Below, piece after piece: positions 55,052 through 60,938 of a stretch of 64,000 bases of DNA. A program made the translations under genes and the position numbers. The DNA lies in the NCBI RefSeq assembly GCF_004217545.1, contig NZ_SHKY01000001.1, positions 1,488,001 to 1,552,000 on the forward strand, given 5' to 3'. This DNA comes from Krasilnikovia cinnamomea (GTDB lineage: Bacteria > Actinomycetota > Actinomycetes > Mycobacteriales > Micromonosporaceae). The notes beneath the pieces were generated by a model, which had not been told where the DNA came from, did not search any database, and was given only the letters and a program-made list of their open reading frames with translations. Numbering within the stretch: the stretch's first letter is position 1; every line of letters begins with the position of its first letter.

Positions 55052-56239
55052 TCAATCCCTCGGGTCGTACGGGTCGAGGCCGTGCAGCGGGAACACCGCC
55101 GTGCGGGTCGCCAGGATCGCCCGGTCCACCGCGTCGGTGGCGGTGCCCGGTTCCCAGCGCTCGTCCGGCGGGTCGACGCCGTCGGTGAAGGTGGCGGGGA
55201 TGTCGGCCTGCGGGCGGCGCTGCGCGGCGAGTTTGCGCCAGTCGGGCGGGGTGGGGGTGCCCGGCGCCAGCGGCTCCCCGGTGGCCACGGCCAGCAGGTG
55301 GGTCCAGGCCCGGGGCACGACCTCGACCAGCGCGTACCCGCCGCCGCCGGTCGCGACCCAGCGCCCGCCGCAGATCTCGTCGGCGAGCGCCCGCAACGCC
55401 AGGTAGGTGGCGCGCTGGCCGTCCACGGACAGGCGCAGGTCGGCCAGCGGGTCCAGCCGGTGCGCGTCGGCGCCGCACTGGGTGAACAGCACCTGCGGCG
55501 CGAAGGCGCGCACGACGGACGGGACCACCGCGTGGAACGCGCGCAGCCAGCCGCCGTCGCCGGTGCCGGGTGGCAGGGCCACGTTCACCGACGTGCCCTC
55601 GGCGCCCGGGGCACCCGTCTCGTCGGGGAAGCCCGTGCCGGGGAACAACGCCAGCGGCGTCTCGTGCAGGCTGACCGTGAGCACGCGCGGATCGTCGTAG
55701 AAGACGGCCTGGACCCCGTCGCCGTGGTGCACGTCCACGTCGACGTACGCGATCCGCTGCGCGCCCAGGTCGAGCAGACGCGCGATCGCCACCGCGGGGT
55801 CGTTGTAGACGCAGAAGCCGGCGGCGCGGGCGGGCATGGCGTGGTGCAGGCCCCCGGACACGTTGACCGCGCGGGTGCTGGAGCCGAACCAGACGGCCTC
55901 GGCCGCGGCGATCGTGGCGCCGCAGATCCGCGCGCTGGCCTCGTGCATCCCGTCGAAGACGGGGTTGTCGGGGGTGTTGAGACCCCAGCCGGCGAAGAAC
56001 GGGTCGCGGGGCGCGTGCCGGACCGCATCCAGGTAGTCCGGGCGGTGCACCCGGGTCAGCGCGTCCTCGCTGGCGGGTTCGGCGGGCACCACCCGCACCC
56101 CGGGCCGGTCGAGGATGCCCAGCTCGCGGGCGAGCGCGATGGTCAACTCCACCCGGACCGGGTTCATCGGGTGCTCGCCCATGTCGTACGCGAGCAGCGC
56201 CGGGTCCCAGACCACCGTCGTGGGCACGCCGTCCGCCAT
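55052..56239 (-). CDS. acuC: AcuC-family protein deacetylase (class I HDAC fold)
   Basis: 395 residues from the ATG at 56239. The zinc amidohydrolase motifs are ISGGLHHAMP-like GLHHAMPARAAGFCVYND, the metal-binding YVDVDVHHGDGVQ, LFTQCGADAHRLDPL and GGGGYA. AcuC deacetylates lysine in acetyl-CoA synthetase. The next gene is a Pat-like acetyltransferase, 5 bp away, so the operon encodes reversible lysine acetylation. Upstream it is divergent from ideR over 118 bp. Confidence 0.92.
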   Translation of the reverse strand: MADGVPTTVVWDPALLAYDMGEHPMNPVRVELTIALARELGILDRPGVRVVPAEPASEDALTRVHRPDYLDAVRHAPRDPFFAGWGLNTPDNPVFDGMHEASARICGATIAAAEAVWFGSSTRAVNVSGGLHHAMPARAAGFCVYNDPAVAIARLLDLGAQRIAYVDVDVHHGDGVQAVFYDDPRVLTVSLHETPLALFPGTGFPDETGAPGAEGTSVNVALPPGTGDGGWLRAFHAVVPSVVRAFAPQVLFTQCGADAHRLDPLADLRLSVDGQRATYLALRALADEICGGRWVATGGGGYALVEVVPRAWTHLLAVATGEPLAPGTPTPPDWRKLAAQRRPQADIPATFTDGVDPPDERWEPGTATDAVDRAILATRTAVFPLHGLDPYDPRD

Positions 56240-56331
56240 GGCGCCATCGTCGCACGCCCGGCGGGCCGCCCGGTCCGCCGCGCCCCGGCGGGCCGCCGGT
56301 CTCGCCGCGAGGGCCGTCACCGGTCTGAGGG

Positions 56332-56337
56332 TAATAT
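56332..56337 (+). promoter_or_regulatory. -10 box of ideR
   Basis: TAATAT, 20 bp upstream of GTG 56358, with GGAGGA between as ribosome-binding site. Confidence 0.5.
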
Positions 56338-56357
56338 CGCCGTGGGAGGACTCCACC

Positions 56358-57050
56358 GTGAATGATCTGGTCGACACCACCGAGATGTACCTGCGGACCA
56401 TCCTGGAGCTCGAGGAGGAGGGGGTTCCCCCGCTACGGGCCCGCATCGCCGAGCGGCTGCACCAGAGCGGGCCCACGGTCAGCCAGACGGTCGCGCGGAT
56501 GGAGCGCGACGGCCTGCTCACGGTGGAGGGCGACCGGCACCTGCAGCTCACCGAGCTGGGGCGGTCCCACGCGGTCTCGGTCATGCGCAAGCACCGCCTC
56601 GCGGAGCTGCTGCTGGTCAACGTCATCGGCATGCCCTACGAGGAGGCCCACGAGGAGGCCTGCCGCTGGGAGCACGTGATGAGCGACGCCGTGGAAAAGA
56701 AGGTCTACGAGCTGCTCAACAAGCCGACCCGTTCGCCGTACGGCAACCCGATCCCGGGCCTGGAGGCCTTCGGCACCTCGGCCGCGACGGAACGCGCCGA
56801 GGCCGCGATCGTGGGCGCGGAGCGCAACCTCGCGTTCCCCGGCCTCTCCGGCGACGTGGTGGTGCGGCGCATCTGCGAGAGCGTGCAGACCAACGCGGGG
56901 GTGCTGCGGCAGTTGCACGCGGCCGGGATCGACCCGGGTGCGACCGTGACCGTGGCGCAGGAACGCGACGCGGTCACGATCGACCGCTCGGGCGACAAGA
57001 TCCGGCTGCCGCGCGAGGTGGCGTCCCGCGTCTTCGTCGCGGCCCACTGA
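56358..57050 (+). CDS. ideR: Iron-dependent repressor IdeR/DtxR
   Basis: 230 residues from GTG. Winged-helix DNA-binding domain with ERLHQSGPTVSQTVARMERDGLL (recognition helix), the metal/dimerisation domain with EEAHEEACRWEHVMSDAVEKKVYELL carrying the His/Glu/Cys ligands, and a C-terminal SH3-like domain (VTVAQERDAVTIDRSGDKIRLP). It represses iron uptake genes when Fe2+ is bound. Located after sigB as in mycobacteria. Terminator at its 3' end is shared with a convergent gene. Confidence 0.96.
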   Translation: MNDLVDTTEMYLRTILELEEEGVPPLRARIAERLHQSGPTVSQTVARMERDGLLTVEGDRHLQLTELGRSHAVSVMRKHRLAELLLVNVIGMPYEEAHEEACRWEHVMSDAVEKKVYELLNKPTRSPYGNPIPGLEAFGTSAATERAEAAIVGAERNLAFPGLSGDVVVRRICESVQTNAGVLRQLHAAGIDPGATVTVAQERDAVTIDRSGDKIRLPREVASRVFVAAH

Positions 57051-57071
57051 GGCGTCCCGGCGGCGCCTCAG
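57047..57071. terminator. Bidirectional hairpin built on two stop codons
   Basis: CTGAGGCG (57047-57054, containing the ideR TGA) pairs with CGCCTCAG (57064-57071, containing the stop of the convergent lipoprotein gene) around a 9-nt loop. Confidence 0.7.
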
Positions 57072-57619
57072 CCTTTCGTGGTGTTCATGGCCTTGGCCAG
57101 CGACACCAGCTTCGTCGACAGCTGATCCACCTGAGCCTGCTTCGCGCCCTTGGGGAAGGTGAACTTCAGGGTCTGCAACTGCGCGGCCTCGCTGAGCCAG
57201 GTGACCTCGACGCTGGGGCCGTGACCGCCGGAGGCGCCGGACAGCAGCCGGTATCCGGCCCGGCCGAGGCCCTTGACCCGGGTGGCCTTGGCGGGCATCA
57301 GGTCCTGCAGGAACAGGTTCGCGTCCGCCTTGGTGCTCTCGACCACGGACAGTGCCAGGTTGGGGTAGTCGCCGCTCTCGGTCTGCACCACGCAGGTGGA
57401 GGTGTCGTCGACCTGGTCGGAGCCCGCCACCGTGAAGGTGACCCCGATCGTGTCCCGGATGAACGCGTAGTCCCACAGGATGCACGCACCGCCCGCGGAG
57501 GCGGCCGGCTGCTCGATCACCTGCACCGGGGGCAGGCCCGCGTCCGCCTTGCCGCTGGAGCATCCCGTGGGGGCGAGCAGGGTGGCGGCGGCGCCGAGCG
57601 CGGCGAGACGCGAACGCAC
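57068..57619 (-). CDS. Lipoprotein of unknown function (DUF3558-like)
   Basis: 183 residues from GTG with GGGAGGA upstream. Signal peptide with lipobox LAPTGC, then a domain with ACILWDYAFIRDTIGV, TSTCVVQTESGDYPNLALSV and a C-terminal amphipathic helix. The two cysteines may form a disulphide. Resembles by eye the DUF3558 lipoproteins of actinobacteria. The longer upstream frame is out of the signal peptide context. Confidence 0.65.
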   Translation of the reverse strand: MRSRLAALGAAATLLAPTGCSSGKADAGLPPVQVIEQPAASAGGACILWDYAFIRDTIGVTFTVAGSDQVDDTSTCVVQTESGDYPNLALSVVESTKADANLFLQDLMPAKATRVKGLGRAGYRLLSGASGGHGPSVEVTWLSEAAQLQTLKFTFPKGAKQAQVDQLSTKLVSLAKAMNTTKG

Positions 57620-57683
57620 GTGGGTCCTCCCGATGGAATCGGGGCACACCGTACTTCGCGTCGCGCGGGGAGGGAATACCGGG

Positions 57684-57929
57684 TCAGACACCATCGACGT
57701 ACGGACAGTGACGGCAGCCGCGGCCGCAGCAGGTGCCCCGGTCGGCGAGGAAACCCGCGGTGAGCACGAACAGGCCGGTGTCCGGGTCGAGGTAGCCCGG
57801 GCGGCCGTCGGCGAGGGCCGCCGCGTGCGCGGCGAGGATCTCCGGGCGGCGCGGGTGGTCCGGCGCCAGCCGGGACGGGTGCGGCTCGGTCAGGGGCCGC
57901 GGCGCCAGGGGTCTGCTCTCGTGCGCCAC
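57684..57929 (-). CDS. DUF5522 cysteine-rich small protein
   Basis: 81 residues if started at GTG 57929; an ATG at 57953 would add eight residues but lies inside the palindrome discussed below. The domain RPEILAAHAAALADGRPGY...TAGFLADRGTCCGRGCRHCPYV is the DUF5522 family with a CCxxxCxxC metal-like site. Function unknown. TACCGT seven bases before GTG 57929 supports a leaderless start. Divergent from the HTH gene. Confidence 0.8.
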   Translation of the reverse strand: MAHESRPLAPRPLTEPHPSRLAPDHPRRPEILAAHAAALADGRPGYLDPDTGLFVLTAGFLADRGTCCGRGCRHCPYVDGV

Positions 57930-57936
57930 GCGAAGG

Positions 57937-57976
57937 ACGGTATCACTTGACATTGCCTGTCAAGCGGGTCGACGAT
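57937..57976. promoter_or_regulatory. Divergent leaderless promoters sharing a palindrome
   Basis: CTTGACA-TTGCC-TGTCAAG (57946-57964) is a perfect 7-bp dyad. Each arm contains a consensus TTGACA: on the plus strand it is 18 bp before GACGAT (57971-57976), itself six bases before the HTH GTG; on the minus strand it is 15 bp before TACCGT (57942-57937), itself seven bases before the DUF5522 GTG. An operator covering both -35 boxes is likely. Confidence 0.55.
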
Positions 57977-57982
57977 GGGGCC

Positions 57983-58468
57983 GTGCCCACTCGCGGGGAG
58001 CTGGTCGAGCAGATCGTGCACCTGCTCGACGTACGGCTGATCGACCCCCTCGACATCCTGCTCGACGGTGACGACACGGTCGCCCGCCTGCGCGACCTCG
58101 TCCGGATCCGAGCCGGCCGGTGGGCCGACACGATGCGCGGGGACGACGACGAGGCGGCCGTGCGCGTCGCCGTACGCCTCGTCGCGACCCTCTACCCCGG
58201 CGACCGGGCGTTCGACCCGCCGCTCGACTGGTGGCGTACCCCGCTGGGCCGGACCGTGGCCCGCCGGGCCGGCCACCCGGCCGCCGAGCGGGTCTCGTAC
58301 GCGACGGCCGGGGCGATGCTGGGCATCAGCCGCCAGGGTGTGCACGACCTGATCAAGCGGGGCCGGCTGCCCCGCCATCCGGAGGGCGGGGTGCCCGCCG
58401 CGGCCGTCCGCGACCGCCTGCGCGCGCGGGACGCCGGGAGCGACGAAGGGGAAACACATGATCAATGA
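57983..58468 (+). CDS. Helix-turn-helix DNA-binding protein
   Basis: 161 residues from GTG. An N-terminal helical domain (GELVEQIVHLLDVRLIDPL) and a C-terminal excisionase/MerR-like HTH (SYATAGAMLGISRQGVHDLIKRG) suggest a small regulator. It overlaps the alpha/beta hydrolase start by 11 bp and probably controls its own divergent promoter through the palindrome at 57946. A TTG at 57947 would extend it but lies in the promoter. Confidence 0.75.
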   Translation: MPTRGELVEQIVHLLDVRLIDPLDILLDGDDTVARLRDLVRIRAGRWADTMRGDDDEAAVRVAVRLVATLYPGDRAFDPPLDWWRTPLGRTVARRAGHPAAERVSYATAGAMLGISRQGVHDLIKRGRLPRHPEGGVPAAAVRDRLRARDAGSDEGETHDQ

Positions 58469-59372
58469 CCGTCTCGTGGACGCGGGCGACCTGCCCATCG
58501 CCGTACGTGACTTCGGCGGCGACGCGCCGCCGCTGATCCTGCTGCACGGCGCCGGGGGCAACCTCGCGACGCTGACCACGCTGGCGCGGGCCCTGCGACC
58601 CCGGCACCGGGTCGTGACCCTGGACCTGCGCGGACACGGCCGCTCGGGTGACGGCCCGTGGTCGTGGGAGGCGGCGCTGGGCGACATCGCGGCGGTGGCC
58701 GTACACCTCGGCCTGGAGCGCCCGGCGGTCGTCGGCCATTCCCTCGGCGGCATGCTGGCCGCCCTGTGGGGCCAGCGCCATCCCGAATCGCCCGGGGTGG
58801 TGAGCCTGGACGGCTGCCCTCCGCCCAGTCGCCCGGACCGGCTGCCCGGCCTCGACCCGGAGAAGGCCGCCGGGGAACTGGCCCGGCTGACGCAGGTGTT
58901 CGACGCGATGCACGCCGGCATGGGCCGCACCATCCCCGCCGGGGAACTGCCCGACCTGGTGGAGCGCGAACAGATGGCGGCGCGCGACATGGGCGCCAAC
59001 GAGAAGGTGTGGATCGAGGGGTTCCGGCGCAACCTGGCGCACGTCGACGGCGAGACGACGACGCGGCCCACGGCCGCGACCGCCGGGCAGCTGCGGGAAC
59101 TGATGACCGGACTCGACCTGACCCCCGTGTACGCCGCGATGCCCTGCCCGCTGCTGGTCGTGCTGCCGACCCGGAGCCTGCCCGAGGAGGAACCCTTCGC
59201 CGACCTGTACGCCGCACACCGTCGCTTCCTCACCGATCAGGTCACGACGGCCGCCCAGGCCAATCCCCGGGTGCGGTACCTGCAGCTGCACGACGCCTCG
59301 CACGCGATGGTGATCGAGCAGCCGGAGCCCCTCGCCCACCTGATCGGCGACTTCCTGGCCTCGGCCGGGTAG
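58458..59372 (+). CDS. Alpha/beta hydrolase
   Basis: 304 residues from ATG. Classic serine hydrolase: oxyanion HGAGGNLATL, nucleophile VVGHSLGGMLA and C-terminal His in HDASHAMVIE. The substrate is unknown; ester, lactone or epoxide types are possible. It is translationally linked to the HTH regulator, so it is probably part of that regulator's operon. The 3' end runs into a tandem repeat. Confidence 0.88.
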   Translation: MINDRLVDAGDLPIAVRDFGGDAPPLILLHGAGGNLATLTTLARALRPRHRVVTLDLRGHGRSGDGPWSWEAALGDIAAVAVHLGLERPAVVGHSLGGMLAALWGQRHPESPGVVSLDGCPPPSRPDRLPGLDPEKAAGELARLTQVFDAMHAGMGRTIPAGELPDLVEREQMAARDMGANEKVWIEGFRRNLAHVDGETTTRPTAATAGQLRELMTGLDLTPVYAAMPCPLLVVLPTRSLPEEEPFADLYAAHRRFLTDQVTTAAQANPRVRYLQLHDASHAMVIEQPEPLAHLIGDFLASAG

Positions 59373-59379
59373 CCCGCCG

Positions 59380-59532
59380 GGGGTGGCGCCGCGCGCGCCA
59401 GACCTCGGCGGTTCTGGCCTGCGGGTGGCCGGCGCGCGCCAGACCTCGGCGGTTCTGGCCTGCGGGTGGCCGGCGCGCGCCAGACCTCGGCGGTTCTGGC
59501 CTGCGGGTGGCCGGCGCGCGTCAGACCTCGGC
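59380..59532. repeat. 41-bp minisatellite between convergent genes
   Basis: Copies with a strict 41-bp period begin at 59401, 59442 and 59483 (core GACCTCGGCGGTTCTGGCCT) with a partial copy at 59524 and a degenerate left edge near 59380. Each unit contains GCCAGA...TCTGGC, able to form a hairpin, and GGCGCGCGCC. The right end overlaps the last codons and stop of the MFS gene; a C-to-T variant in the partial copy makes the TGA. Confidence 0.9.
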
Positions 59533-60720
59533 GCGCTCTGGTTCGACGGCGAGCGGGCGGGCGGCGCGGGAGGCGTACAGGCCGAGGGCGATCGCGGCCA
59601 GCACCACCAGCAGCGCGTGCAGGATGCCGACGTGCTGGGCCAGGAAGCCGATGAGCGGCGGGCCGGACAGGAACGCGGCGTACCCGATCGAGCCCGCCAC
59701 CGAGACGCGGATCGCCGCGCGGGCGGGATCGTCCGCGGCGGCGCTCATGCCGACCGGGAAGCCCAGCGAGGCCCCGACCCCCCAGAACAGCGCGCCGACC
59801 AGGGCCAGCGGAACCGCGACGTCGGACACCACCGCCAGCACGCCGATCAGCGCCAGCACCGCGGTGACGCGCAGCACCGGAACCCGCCCCCAGCGCTGCA
59901 GGGCGTGAACGCCGAACATCCGGCCCAGGGTCATCGCGGCCACGAACATGCCGAAGCCGATGGCGCCGAGGGTCTCGCTCGTGCCGTACCCGTCGACGAG
60001 GCTGATGGCCAGCCAGTCGTTCGCGGATCCCTCGGTGAAGCCGAAGCCCAGCATGATCAGGCCGATGAGCAGGGTGCGCGGCTCCTTCCAGGTCTCCCGG
60101 ACCCCGGCCGGGCGGCGCTGCGCCGCGGGCACGGCGGCGTGCGGCAGGAAGCGGCGCACGATGACCAGCTGCGCCACGGTGGCCAGGACCGCGGTGGCCC
60201 ACAGCTGGCTCGACACGGGCACTCCGGCCGTCGCGGCCAGGGCGCCCACCGCGGCACCCGCCACGGTGCCGAGGCTGAAGCCGGCGTGGAAGCGGGGCAT
60301 GATCGTACGACCCAGCCGTCGCTCGACGTCGGCGCCCTCGACGTTCATGGCGACGTCCCAGGTGCTGTTGCCGGCCCCGGCAAACATCAGGCCCACGCCG
60401 GCCAACGGCACCCAGCCCAGCGCGGCACCCGCCCCGAGCAGGACGAGCCCGAGCACCACGGAGAGGCTGCCGAGCAGCACCGCGCGGGCCGGGCCGACGC
60501 GGTGCACGAGCGGGCCGGCGAGCGGGATGGAGGCGATCGCGGCGGCGGAGAGGCAGAGCAGCAGCAGGCCGAAGCCGGCCGGGCTCAGGTGCAGGTCGTT
60601 GCGGACCGCGGGGGCCCGGGCCAGCCAGCCCGCGTACGCGAGACCGTTGACCGCGAAGGTGGCACCGACGGCGACCTTCGCGACCTCGACCCGATTTCGC
60701 TCACGCACGTCAGAGCCCAC
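59521..60720 (-). CDS. MFS transporter
   Basis: 399 residues with about 12 membrane helices and the MFS-typical internal symmetry; Gly/Ala-rich helices and loop motifs such as AGPLVHRVGPARAVLLG (motif A region) and FVAAMTLGRMFGVHALQRWG. The family looks like drug or sugar efflux but the substrate cannot be told. GTG start; TAAGTT six bases upstream suggests a leaderless promoter overlapped by a palindrome. Its stop codon is formed by a repeat variant. Confidence 0.85.
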   Translation of the reverse strand: MGSDVRERNRVEVAKVAVGATFAVNGLAYAGWLARAPAVRNDLHLSPAGFGLLLLCLSAAAIASIPLAGPLVHRVGPARAVLLGSLSVVLGLVLLGAGAALGWVPLAGVGLMFAGAGNSTWDVAMNVEGADVERRLGRTIMPRFHAGFSLGTVAGAAVGALAATAGVPVSSQLWATAVLATVAQLVIVRRFLPHAAVPAAQRRPAGVRETWKEPRTLLIGLIMLGFGFTEGSANDWLAISLVDGYGTSETLGAIGFGMFVAAMTLGRMFGVHALQRWGRVPVLRVTAVLALIGVLAVVSDVAVPLALVGALFWGVGASLGFPVGMSAAADDPARAAIRVSVAGSIGYAAFLSGPPLIGFLAQHVGILHALLVVLAAIALGLYASRAARPLAVEPERAEV

Positions 60721-60726
60721 CCACTC

Positions 60727-60743
60727 AACTTACTCGTTTAAGT
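60727..60743 (-). promoter_or_regulatory. MFS promoter with overlapping palindrome
   Basis: TAAGTT (minus strand 60732-60727) is six bases before the GTG at 60720. ACTTA-CTCGTT-TAAGT (60728-60743) is a 5-bp dyad over the -10 and also over the stop codon of the upstream small ORF. Confidence 0.45.
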
Positions 60744-60914
60744 GATGATCGCCCAGCGACTTACGGGAGCCAGCCCCGCCGAGTGGATCTCCCCGACCAG
60801 CCGCGCGACCGCCTCCGTCACATACTGGCTGACCTGCGGCTTCGGCGCAGCGGGAGGGCGGGTTGCGGCAACGGGGTGGCCGGCCAGGTAGCCGACCACC
60901 CCGGTCAGCGACAT
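60738..60914 (-). CDS. 58-residue ORF downstream of nrdJ
   Basis: Starts ATG 25 bp after the nrdJ stop on the same strand and runs 58 codons (MSLTGVVGYLAGHPVAATRP... ending VSRWAIIT) with mostly G or C in third positions. The central part (QVSQYVTEAVARLVGEI) is amphipathic helix. No family is recognised, and the ribosome-binding site is weak. It fills a gap otherwise empty of genes. Confidence 0.45.
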   Translation of the reverse strand: MSLTGVVGYLAGHPVAATRPPAAPKPQVSQYVTEAVARLVGEIHSAGLAPVSRWAIIT

Positions 60915-60938
60915 CTCATGCCGCTGGCGTGCTGATCC

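Noticed and set aside
55053..56255. Open frame that would fuse an extra 400 residues to the Pat-like protein
   Set aside because: It lies in another frame of acuC; acuC motifs are intact, and the ATG at 55046 follows the acuC stop.
59380..59532. 41-bp repeats as a CRISPR array or attachment site
   Set aside because: No unique spacers between units and no cas or integrase genes nearby; fits a minisatellite.
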